Below, in pieces: positions 27,992 to 39,606 of a DNA stretch of 64,000 nucleotides. The notes below the pieces were generated by a model that saw only the letters and a program-made list of their open reading frames with translations, did not search any database and was not told the origin of the DNA. The stretch is taken from assembly GCA_002344625.1 (NCBI GenBank), contig DDUE01000070.1:472-64471 (forward strand), given 5' to 3'. Position 1 is the first letter of the stretch. Each line of letters begins with the position of its first letter. The stretch is from Rhodocyclaceae bacterium UBA2346. GTDB lineage: Bacteria; Pseudomonadota; Gammaproteobacteria; Burkholderiales; Rhodocyclaceae. Both the position numbers and the translations under genes were made by a program.

Positions 27992-28339
27992 TTAACGCTT
28001 CAACATGGCCGGAAGCACATCGGCGCCGCCCAGCACATGAACGTGCAGATGATACACCTCCTGGCGCCCCACCCGACCGGTGTTGATGATGGTGCGAAAC
28101 CCGTCGGCACAGCCCGCCTCGCCCGCAAGCCGGGCGGCGGTGGTCATGACCCGCCCCATGACTTCGACGTGCTCCTCGCCGAGCGCGGCCATCGAGGGGA
28201 CATGCAGCTTCGGAATCACCAGAAAATGCACCGGCGCGACCGGATTGATATCGTGGAACGCCAGCACATGCTCGTCTTCATGAATCTTCTTCGCCGGGAT
28301 CTCGCCCCGGACGATCCGGCAAAAGAGGCAATCGCTCAT
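27992..28339 (-). CDS. HIT-family nucleotide-binding protein (HinT-like)
   Basis: A 115-residue histidine-triad protein. It begins [29 protein letters not shown] and carries [14 protein letters not shown] and the catalytic triad HLHVHVLGG near the C terminus. HinT proteins hydrolyse nucleoside phosphoramidates. It lies seven bases downstream of hisE and ten upstream of tatA, an order common in betaproteobacteria. Confidence 0.96.
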   Translation of the reverse strand: MSDCLFCRIVRGEIPAKKIHEDEHVLAFHDINPVAPVHFLVIPKLHVPSMAALGEEHVEVMGRVMTTAARLAGEAGCADGFRTIINTGRVGRQEVYHLHVHVLGGADVLPAMLKR

Positions 28340-28346
28340 TCAGGCC

Positions 28347-28673
28347 TCACTTGTCCTGGCGGGACTTCTTCTCGTCGATGCCCGAAACGCCTTCACGGCG
28401 CCGGAACTCGGCCAGCACGTCATCCACCGACAAGCCAAAATGATGCATCAGCACGAGCGAATGAAACCACAGGTCGGTGACCTCCCAGACGACATGCAAT
28501 ATGTCCTTGTCCTTGGCCGCCATGATGACTTCGGCTGCCTCCTCGGCAACCTTCTTGCAGATCGTGTCCGTCCCCTTGGCGTAGAGACTCGACACATAGG
28601 ACGAGTCGGGGTCGGCCGCCTTGCGTTCGGACAGTGTCTTCGATACCCGGTGCAGCACTTCGATGTCGATCAT
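28347..28673 (-). CDS. hisE: Phosphoribosyl-ATP pyrophosphatase
   Basis: A 108-residue MazG-fold enzyme that performs the second step of histidine synthesis, removing pyrophosphate from PR-ATP. The acidic metal motif is [15 protein letters not shown], followed by [27 protein letters not shown]. It is separate from HisI, unlike the HisIE fusion in enterics. Its ATG overlaps the hisI stop. Confidence 0.97.
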   Translation of the reverse strand: MIDIEVLHRVSKTLSERKAADPDSSYVSSLYAKGTDTICKKVAEEAAEVIMAAKDKDILHVVWEVTDLWFHSLVLMHHFGLSVDDVLAEFRRREGVSGIDEKKSRQDK

Positions 28674-29065
28674 TTGTAGATATCCTCAGGGTCCTTCAAA
28701 ACTGGGTCGGTGATCTGCCAAGATCCGTCATCGAGGTGGCGCTGGAAGAAGCAGCTGTGCCGGCCGGTATGGCAGGCTATTCCTCCGGCTTGCTCAACCG
28801 TCAGCAGAATCACATCGTTGTCGCAATCGGTACGGATCTCGAGTACTTTCTGCACATGGCCGGACTCCTCACCCTTGTGCCACAATTTGCGCCGCGAACG
28901 CGACCAGAATACGGCTTCGCCGATCTCGGCCGTTTTCTGCAAGGCATCGCGATTCATCCAGGCGAACATCAACACGTCGGCCGAGCCCGCCTCCTGCACG
29001 ATGACAGGCACTAGCCCCTGGTCGTCCCAGCGGATGTCGTTCAACCAGCGTGCCGACGTACTCAC
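28670..29065 (-). CDS. hisI: Phosphoribosyl-AMP cyclohydrolase
   Basis: A 131-residue zinc enzyme that opens the adenine ring of PR-AMP (third step of histidine synthesis). Signature motifs are [58 protein letters not shown] and [10 protein letters not shown] with the metal-binding cysteines. It overlaps both hisF and hisE by four bases. Confidence 0.98.
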   Translation of the reverse strand: MSTSARWLNDIRWDDQGLVPVIVQEAGSADVLMFAWMNRDALQKTAEIGEAVFWSRSRRKLWHKGEESGHVQKVLEIRTDCDNDVILLTVEQAGGIACHTGRHSCFFQRHLDDGSWQITDPVLKDPEDIYK

Positions 29066-29820
29066 AACCTCACCTCGATTCCACGGCTTCGCATCAGTTC
29101 CTTGGCCTCACGTACGGTGTGCTCCCCGAAGTGGAAGATGCTCGCGGCCAGCACTGCGTCCGCCCGCCCTTCCGAGACGCCTTCGGCCAGATGCGCCAGA
29201 GATCCCACTCCGCCGCTCGCGATGACCGGAACCGGCACGGCATCGGACACCGCCCGGGTCAAGGCCAGATCGAAGCCGCTACGGGTTCCGTCCCGGTCCA
29301 TGCTCGTCAACAAGATCTCGCCCGCCCCCAGCTCGGCAATCCGCACCGCCCACTCGACCGCATCCAGACAGGTGTTGTTGCGCCCGCCATGGGTGAAGAC
29401 CTGCCATCGGCCAGGTGCAGTCTGCTTCGCATCTATTGCAACAACAATACACTGGCTACCGACTTTGTCGGCCGCGTCCGCAACCACCCGCGGATTGTTC
29501 ACCGCCGCGGTATTGATGCTGACCTTGTCGGCGCCGGCATTGAGCAGCCGGCGCACATCCTCGACGGTGCGCACGCCGCCACCGACGGTCAGGGGAATGA
29601 AAACCTGTTCGGCCACCTGCTCGACCACGTGCAGGATGATCCCGCGGTCGTCCGAACTCGCCGTGATATCGAGAAAAGTCAGTTCGTCGGCGCCTTGCTC
29701 GTCATAGCGGCGGGCAATCTCGACCGGGTCACCCGCATCGCGCAGCTCGACGAAATTGACCCCCTTGACGACCCGGCCGGCATTGACGTCGAGACACGGA
29801 ATGATGCGCTTGGCAAGCAT
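29062..29820 (-). CDS. hisF: Imidazole glycerol phosphate synthase cyclase subunit
   Basis: A 252-residue TIM barrel that, with HisH, forms IGP and AICAR from PRFAR. It begins [23 protein letters not shown] with catalytic D11 and shows [45 protein letters not shown] and [15 protein letters not shown] with the second catalytic aspartate. It overlaps hisA by one base and hisI by four. Confidence 0.98.
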   Translation of the reverse strand: MLAKRIIPCLDVNAGRVVKGVNFVELRDAGDPVEIARRYDEQGADELTFLDITASSDDRGIILHVVEQVAEQVFIPLTVGGGVRTVEDVRRLLNAGADKVSINTAAVNNPRVVADAADKVGSQCIVVAIDAKQTAPGRWQVFTHGGRNNTCLDAVEWAVRIAELGAGEILLTSMDRDGTRSGFDLALTRAVSDAVPVPVIASGGVGSLAHLAEGVSEGRADAVLAASIFHFGEHTVREAKELMRSRGIEVRL

Positions 29821-30569
29821 CAGGCCGGTCCGCCGTTCAATGCATCCGCGCGCGCCTGGGCCGCAGCGAAATCGAGAGTGCCTTCATAGATGGCGCGACC
29901 GGTGATCGCGCCCATCACACCCTCCTCTTCAACCGCGCAGAGCGCGTCGATATCCGCCATCGCGGCGATGCCGCCGCTCGCGATGACCGGAATGCGCAGG
30001 GCCTGCGCCAAGCGCACGGTGGCCTCGACATTCACCCCCGAGAGCATCCCGTCACGACCGATATCGGTGTAGATCACCGCCTCGACCCCGTAGTCTTCGT
30101 ACTTGCGCGCGAGATCGACGACGTCGTGCCCGGTCATCTTCGACCAGCCATCGGTTGCAACCTTGCCATCCTTGGCATCCAGCCCGACGATGATGTGGCC
30201 TGGGAAGGCCGAGCACGCGTCATGCAGAAAGCCCGGGTTCTTGACCGCCGCAGTCCCGATGATGACGTAGGTGATGCCGTTGTCCAGATAGGTTTCGATC
30301 GTGTCGAGATCCCGGATGCCACCGCCAAGCTGCACCGGGATATCCGCCCCCAGCTCGTCGACGATTGCACGGATGGCGGCCTCGTTCTTCGGCTTGCCTG
30401 CAAACGCACCATTGAGGTCGACCAGATGCAGGCGTCGGGCACCTTGATCGAGCCAGTGGCGCGCCATGGCCGCCGGCTGTTCGGAGAATACCGTGGCACC
30501 CTCCATCTCGCCTTGTTTCAGGCGCACACAGAAGCCGTCCTTGAGATCGATGGCGGGAATCAGCAACAT
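29820..30569 (-). CDS. hisA: ProFAR isomerase
   Basis: A 249-residue TIM barrel converting ProFAR to PRFAR. It begins [21 protein letters not shown] with the catalytic aspartate D8, then [41 protein letters not shown] and [14 protein letters not shown]. The ATG at 30569 matches the family start; the longer frame upstream is not conserved. Confidence 0.98.
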   Translation of the reverse strand: MLLIPAIDLKDGFCVRLKQGEMEGATVFSEQPAAMARHWLDQGARRLHLVDLNGAFAGKPKNEAAIRAIVDELGADIPVQLGGGIRDLDTIETYLDNGITYVIIGTAAVKNPGFLHDACSAFPGHIIVGLDAKDGKVATDGWSKMTGHDVVDLARKYEDYGVEAVIYTDIGRDGMLSGVNVEATVRLAQALRIPVIASGGIAAMADIDALCAVEEEGVMGAITGRAIYEGTLDFAAAQARADALNGGPA

Positions 30570-30618
30570 ACTGGGCGTGGGAACATTGAAAGTGTAACGA
30601 CGACAGACCGGGCGCCGA

Positions 30619-31260
30619 TCACGGCTTCCAGCCAACGAAATTCTCAAGCAGCATCAAGCCGGCCTGAGCGCTTTTTTCAGGGTGAAACTGGACCGCGAAG
30701 ATATTATCCCTTGCAACCGCGCTGGTAAACCGCAGTCCGTAGTCGGTCTCGGCCGCAATGTCGGAATCATCGGCCGGCACGACATGGTAGCTGTGCACGA
30801 AATAGAAGCGGCTGGCCGCCGGAATCCCTTGCCACAACGGATGCCGATGGCGCGCGACCACCTCGTTCCAGCCCATGTGCGGCACCTTCAGGCGGTGGCC
30901 ATCGGCACCGACCATCACGCCATCACGCGGGAAGCGCACGACCTCGCCGGGCAGGATGCCCATACCCGGAACGTCGCCTTCCTCGCTATGCCCGAACAAC
31001 ATCTGCTGTCCGATGCAGATGCCCAGAAACGGCCTGGCTGTCGACGCCTGCACGACCGCTTCGCGCAAGCCGCGCGCATCGAGTTCGCGCATGCAATCGG
31101 GCATCGCGCCCTGCCCGGGGAAAACGACCCGCTCGGCCCGCGCCACCACATCGGGATCGGAGGTGATCACGACCGACTTTCCCGGCGCCACATGCTCGAT
31201 GGCCTTGCACACCGAGCGCAGGTTGCCCATTCCATAATCGACGATGGCAACAGAGGTCAT
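30619..31260 (-). CDS. hisH: Imidazole glycerol phosphate synthase glutaminase subunit
   Basis: A 213-residue class I glutamine amidotransferase supplying ammonia to HisF. The nucleophile cysteine is in [14 protein letters not shown], and the His-Glu pair is in [14 protein letters not shown] near the C terminus. [18 protein letters not shown] opens the protein. It lies 61 bases after hisB and 49 before hisA. Confidence 0.98.
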   Translation of the reverse strand: MTSVAIVDYGMGNLRSVCKAIEHVAPGKSVVITSDPDVVARAERVVFPGQGAMPDCMRELDARGLREAVVQASTARPFLGICIGQQMLFGHSEEGDVPGMGILPGEVVRFPRDGVMVGADGHRLKVPHMGWNEVVARHRHPLWQGIPAASRFYFVHSYHVVPADDSDIAAETDYGLRFTSAVARDNIFAVQFHPEKSAQAGLMLLENFVGWKP

Positions 31261-31321
31261 GCTGAAAAGCTCTCAATGATGGCGTAACGCAATATAGCGA
31301 CGGGTGTTCTGGAAAGGCGCC

Positions 31322-31909
31322 TCAGAGTGCGCCCTTGGTCGACGGAATCGTGCCGGCAGCCCGCTCGTCGCGCTCCGCCGCCATCCGCAGCGCCCGGCCA
31401 AGCGCCTTGAAGATCGTCTCGCACTGGTGGTGCGCATTGTCGCCGCGCAGGTTGTCGATATGCAGCGTCACGCCGGCATGATTGACGAAACCCTGAAAGA
31501 ATTCGCGCGCGAGGTCGACATCGAAACTGCCGATGCGCGCGCGCGTATAGTCGACGAAATAATGCAACCCCGGACGGCCGGAAAAATCGACGACGACGCG
31601 CGACAAGGCCTCGTCGAGCGGGACGTAAGCATGCCCATAGCGCCGGATGCCCTTTTTGTCGCCAAGCGCCTTGGCAAAGGCTTGGCCGAGCGTGATACCG
31701 ACATCCTCCACCGTGTGGTGATCGTCGATGTGCGTGTCGCCCACTGCCGTCACGGTCAGATCGATCGCGCCATGGCGAGCGATCTGGTCGAGCATGTGGT
31801 CGAAGAACGGCACGCCGGTTGCGAGGCTGGACTTTCCGGTTCCATCCAGGTCCAGCACGACGCTGATGCGGGTCTCCAGGGTATCTCGGGTGACTTCTGC
31901 TTGACGCAT
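31322..31909 (-). CDS. hisB: Imidazoleglycerol-phosphate dehydratase
   Basis: A 195-residue monofunctional manganese dehydratase, without the phosphatase domain found in the enteric HisB. Metal-binding motifs are [39 protein letters not shown] and [18 protein letters not shown]. The ATG at 31909 matches the family start. It is now the first gene of the hisB-H-A-F-I-E-hit-tat transcript since hisC, which precedes it, faces the other way. Confidence 0.97.
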   Translation of the reverse strand: MRQAEVTRDTLETRISVVLDLDGTGKSSLATGVPFFDHMLDQIARHGAIDLTVTAVGDTHIDDHHTVEDVGITLGQAFAKALGDKKGIRRYGHAYVPLDEALSRVVVDFSGRPGLHYFVDYTRARIGSFDVDLAREFFQGFVNHAGVTLHIDNLRGDNAHHQCETIFKALGRALRMAAERDERAAGTIPSTKGAL

Positions 31910-32057
31910 GACTATACGGGCTTGATGAAGAAGCGGTTGCGCTGAAATTTCAGGCCTCATGATAACATCGACCCGTCAAGCGGCTACAAATCCTTCGGTC
32001 TCCGCCAGCTTCAAAGCCCTGCCGCCCTCAACCGCAGCGTAGGTTTCAAGGTCTCAG

Positions 32058-33149
32058 ATGAGTAGATTCTGGAGTGAGGGCATCGATGCGTTGATGCCTT
32101 ATGTCCCGGGCGAGCAGCCCAAGCTCGACAACCTGGTCAAGCTGAACACCAACGAACACCCCTACGGCCCCTCGCCGCACGCCCTCGCGGCGATTCGTGC
32201 CGAGACCAGTGACGCGCTGCGCCTGTACCCCGACCCGAACGCCGACCGTCTCAAGACCGCGCTCGCGCAGCGCTTCGGCGTGATGCCGCACAATGTCTTC
32301 GTGGGCAACGGCTCCGACGAGGTACTGGCGCATATCTTCCAGGCGCTGCTGCGCCACGAACGGCCGCTCTGGTTTCCGGACATCACCTACAGCTTTTACC
32401 CGGTGTATTGCGGCCTCTACGGGGTCGCCTACAAGACCATCCCGCTCGACTACGACTATCGAATCGTGGCGGAGGACTACTTCCCGGGTCACGGCGCGCG
32501 AGCCGGGGCGATCATCTTCGCCAATCCGAATGCGCCGACCGGTTGCGCGCTACCGCTTTCCGACGTGGAGCGCATCGTCGCCAACAACCCGGACTGTGTG
32601 GTGGTGGTCGATGAAGCCTATGTCGATTTCGGTGCGGAAAGCGCGGTCGGTCTGGTACATCGCCATCCCAACCTGCTGGTCGTGCACACCTTCTCCAAGT
32701 CGCGTTCGCTCGCGGGCCTGCGGGTCGGCTACGCGATCGGCGAAGAAAAACTCATCGAGGCCCTGGAGCGAGTCAAGAACAGCTTCAACTCCTATCCGCT
32801 CGATCGCCTCGCCATCGCCGGCGCGGTCGCCTCGATCAAGGACGAAGCGCATTTTCAGGCGAGCTGTGCCGGCGTCGTCGCAACCCGCAAACGCTTGATC
32901 CGCAGCCTCGAAGGACTCGGCTTCGAGGTATTGCCATCGTCCGCGAACTTCGTCTTCGCCCGCCATCTCGACTGGGAAGGCGACGCGCTCGCGGCACGCC
33001 TGCGCGAGCGCGCGATCATCGTGCGCCACTTCGCGAAGGCCCGCATCGACCAGTTCCTGCGTATTACGATAGGCACGGATGAACAGTGCGGGCTACTCGT
33101 AACGGCACTGGCCGAGATCACCGCAGGCGGAGCTGCCTCGAGAGCCTAG
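32058..33149 (+). CDS. hisC: Histidinol-phosphate aminotransferase (inverted in the his cluster)
   Basis: A 363-residue PLP-dependent class I/II aminotransferase acting on imidazole acetol phosphate. The PLP lysine is K214 in [17 protein letters not shown]. Other motifs are [54 protein letters not shown] and VDEAYVDFG. An AAGG ribosome site precedes the ATG. Uniquely among the his genes it is on the plus strand, between hisD and hisB which are both minus, exactly where a co-directional hisC is usual. It converges with hisD across a hairpin. Confidence 0.98.
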   Translation: MSRFWSEGIDALMPYVPGEQPKLDNLVKLNTNEHPYGPSPHALAAIRAETSDALRLYPDPNADRLKTALAQRFGVMPHNVFVGNGSDEVLAHIFQALLRHERPLWFPDITYSFYPVYCGLYGVAYKTIPLDYDYRIVAEDYFPGHGARAGAIIFANPNAPTGCALPLSDVERIVANNPDCVVVVDEAYVDFGAESAVGLVHRHPNLLVVHTFSKSRSLAGLRVGYAIGEEKLIEALERVKNSFNSYPLDRLAIAGAVASIKDEAHFQASCAGVVATRKRLIRSLEGLGFEVLPSSANFVFARHLDWEGDALAARLRERAIIVRHFAKARIDQFLRITIGTDEQCGLLVTALAEITAGGAASRA

Positions 33150-33195
33150 CGCGCACGGGGCCTGTACGCTCGAAGGGTGGTGCAGGATCTGGCGA

Positions 33196-33214
33196 CGCCC
33201 CCTTGAAGGGGGCG
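33196..33214. terminator. Symmetrical hairpin between convergent hisC and hisD
   Basis: A perfect 7-bp GC stem (CGCCCCC/GGGGGCG) with loop TTGAA lies 46 bases after hisC and 21 bases from the hisD stop. It has no U-tract on either strand, but its position between convergent genes suits a two-way transcription barrier. Confidence 0.5.
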
Positions 33215-33235
33215 GGCGACGCAGGGCGGGAGCTG

Positions 33236-34549
33236 TCAGCGCCGGATGCGCATTTCGGCGGAGCGCGCATGGGCCTGCAGTCCCTCGCCATGCGCAAGAA
33301 TCGATGCGACCCGGCCCAGCGTCTGGGCACCCGCCTCCGAGATCTCGATGATGCTGGTGCGCTTCTGGAAATCGTAGACCCCCAGCGGTGACGAGAAGCG
33401 CGCGCTGCGCATGGTTGGCAACACATGGTTCGGACCGGCGCAGTAGTCGCCCAGCGCCTCGACCGACCAGTGTCCGACGAAGATCGCGCCGGCGTGGCGG
33501 ATCCGGTCGACCCAGGCCCCGGCGTCGTCCAGCGACAACTCGAGGTGCTCGGGGGCGATCCGGTTCGCAATCGCACACGCCTGCTCGAGCGATTCAACGT
33601 GGATCAGCGCGCCGCGGTTGGCGAGCGATGCCGCAATGGTTGCACGGCGAGGCATCTGCGGCAGCAAACGCTCGATGCTCGCCGCCACTGCATCGATGAA
33701 ATCGATATCGGTGCACAACAGGATCGATTGCGCCAACTCGTCATGTTCCGCCTGCGCGAAAAGGTCCATCGCGACCCAATCGGGATGGCCACTCCCGTCC
33801 GAGACGATCAGCACTTCCGACGGCCCGGCGATCATGTCGATACCGACGACGCCGAATACCCGCCGTTTCGCCTCGGCCACGTAGGCATTGCCCGGCCCGA
33901 CGATCTTGTCGACCTGCGGAATCGTCTGGGTGCCATAGGCGAGTGCGCCGACCGCCTGCGCCCCGCCTATCGTGAACACCCGGTCGACCCCGGTAATCGC
34001 GGCGGCCGCGAGCACCAGTGGGTTCTGCTCGCCATTGGGCGTCGGAACGACCATGATCAACTCACCCACGCCCGCCACCTTGGCCGGGATGGCGTTCATC
34101 AACACCGAGCTAGGGTAGGACGCGCGTCCGCCCGGCACGTAGAGGCCGACGCGATCCAGCGGTGTGACCTTTTGCCCCAGCCGCGTGCCGTCGGCCTCGG
34201 CATAGCTCCACGAATCGGCCTTCTGGCGTTCGTGATAGATCCTGACCCGATCGGCCGCGCTTCTGAGCGCTTCGCGCTGCTCGACCGAGAGGCTGTCGAG
34301 CGCAGCCTTCAGCGCATGGCGCGGCAGCTCGAGCTCGGCCATCGCCTTGACGTCGAGTTGATCGAAGCGCCGCGTGTACTCGATGACGGCGGCGTCACCC
34401 ATGTTTCTCACGCCCTGGAGTATCTCGCCCACGGCTGCGTCGATCCGGGCATCGGCGCTGCTCTCGAACGCCAGCAAGGCATCCAGCGTAGACAAGAACT
34501 CGGGCTCGCGGGCGTCGAGGCGGCGAATGGCGGCGGCGGGCAAGTTCAT
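33236..34549 (-). CDS. hisD: Histidinol dehydrogenase
   Basis: A 437-residue zinc and NAD enzyme that oxidises histidinol to histidine in two steps. Family motifs include [77 protein letters not shown] and [23 protein letters not shown]. It overlaps the hisG stop by four bases. Its 3' end now faces hisC. Confidence 0.98.
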   Translation of the reverse strand: MNLPAAAIRRLDAREPEFLSTLDALLAFESSADARIDAAVGEILQGVRNMGDAAVIEYTRRFDQLDVKAMAELELPRHALKAALDSLSVEQREALRSAADRVRIYHERQKADSWSYAEADGTRLGQKVTPLDRVGLYVPGGRASYPSSVLMNAIPAKVAGVGELIMVVPTPNGEQNPLVLAAAAITGVDRVFTIGGAQAVGALAYGTQTIPQVDKIVGPGNAYVAEAKRRVFGVVGIDMIAGPSEVLIVSDGSGHPDWVAMDLFAQAEHDELAQSILLCTDIDFIDAVAASIERLLPQMPRRATIAASLANRGALIHVESLEQACAIANRIAPEHLELSLDDAGAWVDRIRHAGAIFVGHWSVEALGDYCAGPNHVLPTMRSARFSSPLGVYDFQKRTSIIEISEAGAQTLGRVASILAHGEGLQAHARSAEMRIRR

Positions 34550-35187
34550 CGGACGGCTCCGGCAAATGCGTCCAGCACCGGCTGGATCAGTTCGGGCTTG
34601 AGCTTGAGCGCGGCCTGATTGACGATCAGGCGGGAGCTGATCGGCATGATGTCTTCGACCGCCTCGAGGTTGTTCGCGCGCAGGGTGCCGCCGGTCGACA
34701 CCAGGTCGACGATGGCGTCGGCGAGGCCCACCAGCGGTGCGAGTTCCATCGAACCATAGAGCTTGATCAGGTCGACATGGACACCCTTCGCGGCGAAATG
34801 CGCCTTAGCGGTATTGATGTACTTGGTCGCGACCCTGATCCGGCCGCCCGGGCGTGACGCGCCTTCGTAGTCGAACCCCTTGCGGATCGCGACGCACATC
34901 CGGCACCGGGCGATCTTCAGGTCGAGCGGCTGATAGAGCCCCGCTCCACCATGTTCGAGCAACACGTCCTTCCCGGCGATCCCCAGATCCGCGGCACCAT
35001 ATTGCACATAGGTGGGCGTATCGGTCGCCCGCACGATCACCAGCCGCACATCGGGGCGATTGGTGGCGATGATGAGCTTGCGCGAAGTCTCGGGATTGTC
35101 GATGGGCGTGATCCCGGCTGCGGCAAGCAGCGGGAGGGTTTCCTCGAAGATGCGGCCCTTCGACAGGGCCAGGGTAATGCTGGACAC
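34546..35187 (-). CDS. hisG: ATP phosphoribosyltransferase, short form
   Basis: A 213-residue short-form HisG catalysing the first step of histidine synthesis. It has [55 protein letters not shown] and [19 protein letters not shown]. The regulatory C-terminal domain of long HisG is missing, so it should depend on the HisZ partner, which is not in this window. It starts the hisG-hisD unit and overlaps hisD by four bases. Confidence 0.97.
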   Translation of the reverse strand: MSSITLALSKGRIFEETLPLLAAAGITPIDNPETSRKLIIATNRPDVRLVIVRATDTPTYVQYGAADLGIAGKDVLLEHGGAGLYQPLDLKIARCRMCVAIRKGFDYEGASRPGGRIRVATKYINTAKAHFAAKGVHVDLIKLYGSMELAPLVGLADAIVDLVSTGGTLRANNLEAVEDIMPISSRLIVNQAALKLKPELIQPVLDAFAGAVR

Positions 35188-35330
35188 GGACGCGTTGCCT
35201 TGAGATGGGTAAGGGGGTGATTGTAACCCGCTTGCGCACGTGTTAGGCTTCGCGCCTTGGCTGAACCGCTCGCGGCGCGTTCGGCCTTTTGCTTTTCGAG
35301 CACCGAACCCTCCTGACCGAGTGACGAACC

Positions 35331-35723
35331 ATGACCATGCCGAAACCCGAAATCATCATTTCCAGCGACGATCTCGAACGCCTCGAGGGCCTCCTGTATT
35401 CGCCGGCTGCGCGTGGCCGGCGTGACCTCGACGCCCTGCGCGACGAACTCGAACGCGCCGAAGTGCGGGCTCCCGAAGACATGCCGGCCGATGTGATCCG
35501 GATGGAGTCACGCGCGCGCTTCCAAGACCTTGAAGCCGACCGGATCTACGAATTCACCCTGGTGTATCCTGGCAATGCGGCCCCCGACACCGATCGTGTG
35601 TCGATTTTCTCGCCGGCCGGCAGCGCCCTGCTGGGCTTGTCGAAAGGCCAGATCATCGAATGGCCGACCGCCGACGCCCGTACGGCACGCCTCGAAGTGC
35701 TCGACGTGGTCCAGCACGCCTGA
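35331..35723 (+). CDS. rnk: Rnk-like nucleoside diphosphate kinase regulator
   Basis: A 130-residue GreA/GreB C-terminal-domain protein of the Rnk type. An N-terminal helical part ([18 protein letters not shown]) is followed by an FKBP-like domain ([38 protein letters not shown]). Rnk binds RNA polymerase and influences nucleoside diphosphate kinase levels in E. coli. It is divergent from hisG and converges with the patatin gene, 33 bases away. Confidence 0.92.
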   Translation: MTMPKPEIIISSDDLERLEGLLYSPAARGRRDLDALRDELERAEVRAPEDMPADVIRMESRARFQDLEADRIYEFTLVYPGNAAPDTDRVSIFSPAGSALLGLSKGQIIEWPTADARTARLEVLDVVQHA

Positions 35724-35756
35724 GTCCGAACGGGGGCGCCCCGCCGAGCGGCCGCG

Positions 35757-37970
35757 CTAACGTTTGCCGATCGACAGAAAGACGTTCGAGATTCCTTCCG
35801 GCGAATAGCCATAGCCCAGATAGGTCGGGCCGATCGGCGTCTCGCCGCCCACGTAGAGCGCGACCGAGCCCTGCCAGCCCTCCAGCTCGGTTTCGCTGTA
35901 ACGTCCATCGACCTTCCCGGCTTCGAGACCGATCCCGACGCGCATGTCGCCGCGCAAGCCGAGCGGCAGGCGCCCGACGATCTTCTCGCCCCGGACACTG
36001 GCATAGCGGACCGAGTCCCCGACGATCTGGTTGGTCGAGAACCCCGACATGTTCAGGAAGCCGCCCAGGGCCAGCGCATCGTAGATCGGCAACTCGCCGT
36101 GCGGGGATCCGCCGGCACGCACGCGTCCATGCACGACGTAGTCACCGAACTCACGGGCGACGCGCGCATCGATTTCGGCCCGGGCATAGTCGCCGTTCGA
36201 AGCCTCGAAATAAGTACTCTGAAGCGACCAGCCACGGCTCGGCACGAACAAGCTGTCGAACTGGTCAAAATTCAATGTCGCGTACCAGCCACCGAAACTG
36301 GAGTCCGCCTCCGGCCAGGTTCGCGAACCAATATCGAGGCTCGCGCTGCGATCGCGTTCGAGCCAGCCGAGGCGAATCGGCCCCCATACCCCGATGTTCA
36401 CGCCTGCCATCAATTCCAGGCGCCACTCGTCCAGCTTGTACTGCGCGAGCCGGTCGTTGTTCTGGTAGAGATTGATGGTCTCGCGCCTGAAGCCGATCCG
36501 CGGCTGAACGAAATAGCGCTGCGCCACGTCCAGGGGCTGGTAGAACTCGGTGAACACCGTGGGCTCGTCACCGATCTGAAGCCCCGACAGCCACTGCCCT
36601 CCCAGCGGGTTGAGCCAGGTTCTGTGATAGGCGACGCGGACGTTGAAATCGGCGGTATCTCCGAGCGTCGAATCGAGGTCGAGGCCAAACCGCAGGTAGT
36701 CGGGGCCCCACGCCTTCTCCATCGGCGCAACGCGCAGGATATTGCGGTCACGCGCCGTGATCAGCGAATAATCGACGTTCTGATAGTCGCCTTCGCCATA
36801 CAGCCTGGTCAGCTCCAGGTCGAGCCGGGCGGTCTCGACCTCCTGCCCCGCGTGTTCTCCCAGATACTTGCGGACCACGTCCGGATTGACATGCCGCAGC
36901 CCGGCGATCTCGATCTCATCCACTACCAGGCGCTCGGAACGCGCGCTTGCAACGGTTTGCCACCAGCCATCGTAACGGGCCTGTGCCACGCCAAGCGCCT
37001 TGATCTGCGGCAGGACCGCCTCGGCCGCCGTGCGCCCCATCTGTGCCGCCTCGCGATATCGGTCGAAATCGCCTGCGCTCAGATCGCCCAGTTCGGGCCT
37101 GATGTAGATATCCTGAGGCATCAGCCCTTCAAGCGATCGCGCCACGTTCTGCTCGGTCAGCAAATTGACCATCTGGGCCGAGATCGAAAAAATCCCGCCG
37201 ATGTCCTTCGCCTCGAGCATCGGAGATCCGACGTTCACCGCAATCACGACGTCGACCTCGCACAGCGAGCGGACGACATCGATCGGCACGTTGTCGACCA
37301 GACCGCCATCGACCAGCACCCGCTCGCCATACCGGACCGGTGTCAGCACGCCCGGGACCGACATGCTGGCACGCATGGCGGTAGTAAGGCTGCCTTCGCG
37401 GAACACGACCTTCTCGCCACTCAGGAGATCCGTCGCGATGATCGCGGTCGGAATGCCCAGGCTCTCGATCGTGCGCTCACCGTATTGGCTGCCGACGAGG
37501 CGATTGAAGAACAACTTGATCTTCTGCCCATCGACGATGCCGGGAATGCCCCTCAAACCGTCTTCGGTGAGGCCGGCCTCGGAGCCCGGCAGGTAGACCC
37601 GCGCGACCGTCTTGTTGCGCGCGCTGATCTGCGACGCCTCGGGCTTGTCGATGAACATGTCGCGCCAGTTGGCCGCGTCGAGCGCGGTGAGCATTTCCTC
37701 GGGGGTCAGGCCGGCCGCGAAGGCGCCGGACACCAGCCCCCCCATGCTGGTCCCCGACACGCACGCGATCGGCACATTGTGCTCTTTGAGCACCTCGAGA
37801 ATCCCGATATGCGCCGCGCCGCGCGCACCGCCCCCGCCCAGCACCAAGCCGACCCTCGGATAGTCGGCCGCGCCCGCCATCGAGCTTGCGACCGCGAGGG
37901 CAAGTCCGGCGCTCGCAAGCACGCGCCGCGGCGAGCAGCAGAAAGATATGAGGCGGTGCTTCAGATCCAT
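35757..37970 (-). CDS. Patatin-domain type Vd autotransporter (PlpD-like phospholipase)
   Basis: A 737-residue outer-membrane protein. A signal peptide (about 1-35, ending AGAADYP) is followed by a patatin phospholipase domain with the oxyanion GGGGARGAAH, nucleophile serine in GTSMGG and DGG catalytic aspartate (VLVDGGLVDNVP). A POTRA-like domain (about 350-420) links to a C-terminal barrel of the BamA/Omp85 type ending FLSIGKR. This matches the PlpD/FplA class that carries a lipase out of the cell. An AAGGA site precedes the ATG. It is inserted between murA and the his genes; its barrel lacks the usual aromatic last residue. Confidence 0.93.
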   Translation of the reverse strand: MDLKHRLISFCCSPRRVLASAGLALAVASSMAGAADYPRVGLVLGGGGARGAAHIGILEVLKEHNVPIACVSGTSMGGLVSGAFAAGLTPEEMLTALDAANWRDMFIDKPEASQISARNKTVARVYLPGSEAGLTEDGLRGIPGIVDGQKIKLFFNRLVGSQYGERTIESLGIPTAIIATDLLSGEKVVFREGSLTTAMRASMSVPGVLTPVRYGERVLVDGGLVDNVPIDVVRSLCEVDVVIAVNVGSPMLEAKDIGGIFSISAQMVNLLTEQNVARSLEGLMPQDIYIRPELGDLSAGDFDRYREAAQMGRTAAEAVLPQIKALGVAQARYDGWWQTVASARSERLVVDEIEIAGLRHVNPDVVRKYLGEHAGQEVETARLDLELTRLYGEGDYQNVDYSLITARDRNILRVAPMEKAWGPDYLRFGLDLDSTLGDTADFNVRVAYHRTWLNPLGGQWLSGLQIGDEPTVFTEFYQPLDVAQRYFVQPRIGFRRETINLYQNNDRLAQYKLDEWRLELMAGVNIGVWGPIRLGWLERDRSASLDIGSRTWPEADSSFGGWYATLNFDQFDSLFVPSRGWSLQSTYFEASNGDYARAEIDARVAREFGDYVVHGRVRAGGSPHGELPIYDALALGGFLNMSGFSTNQIVGDSVRYASVRGEKIVGRLPLGLRGDMRVGIGLEAGKVDGRYSETELEGWQGSVALYVGGETPIGPTYLGYGYSPEGISNVFLSIGKR

Positions 37971-38079
37971 GATTCCTTTCCCATATGGCGCAACCTGCCG
38001 ACACAGCCATGGCGGGAAGGCTCTACCGTCCGGTAGCGCTCGCCCGATCCGTTGCCAGTTCACATGTCTGGCGAATGCG

Positions 38080-39339
<1,260 letters not shown>

Positions 39340-39597
39340 TCAAAGACCGAGTTCTTGACGCGCGCCCACCCACTGGGCAGGCGTATACGTGGTCAGTTGC
39401 AACGCATGGATCTCGTTGCCCATCAATGCGCCGAGCGTCGAATAGACCAGTTGGTGCTGGCGCACCCGCGGCTTGCCCTCGAACGCGGCGCTCACCACGA
39501 TGCCGGTGAAATGCACACCATCGTCGCCCTGAATTTCCACGAAATCGCAGGCCAGTCCCTGACCGATCAAACGCTTAACTTCCGAAGCCTCAAACAT
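39340..39597 (-). CDS. BolA/IbaG-family protein
   Basis: An 85-residue BolA-like protein of the IbaG group. It has the class II KH-like fold with HFTGIVVSAAFEGKPRVRQHQLVYSTLG, whose RxxRHxxVY-type helix and histidine bind Fe-S clusters with monothiol glutaredoxins. IbaG genes commonly lie next to murA and the mla genes, as here. It starts nine bases after the permease gene. Confidence 0.94.
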   Translation of the reverse strand: MFEASEVKRLIGQGLACDFVEIQGDDGVHFTGIVVSAAFEGKPRVRQHQLVYSTLGALMGNEIHALQLTTYTPAQWVGARQELGL

Positions 39598-39606
39598 GAT
39601 TTTCCC

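Noticed and set aside
33150..33235. Mobile repeat at the edge of the inverted hisC.
   Set aside because: The GC hairpin has no matching copy at the other edge of hisC (31910-32057), so it does not mark inversion ends.
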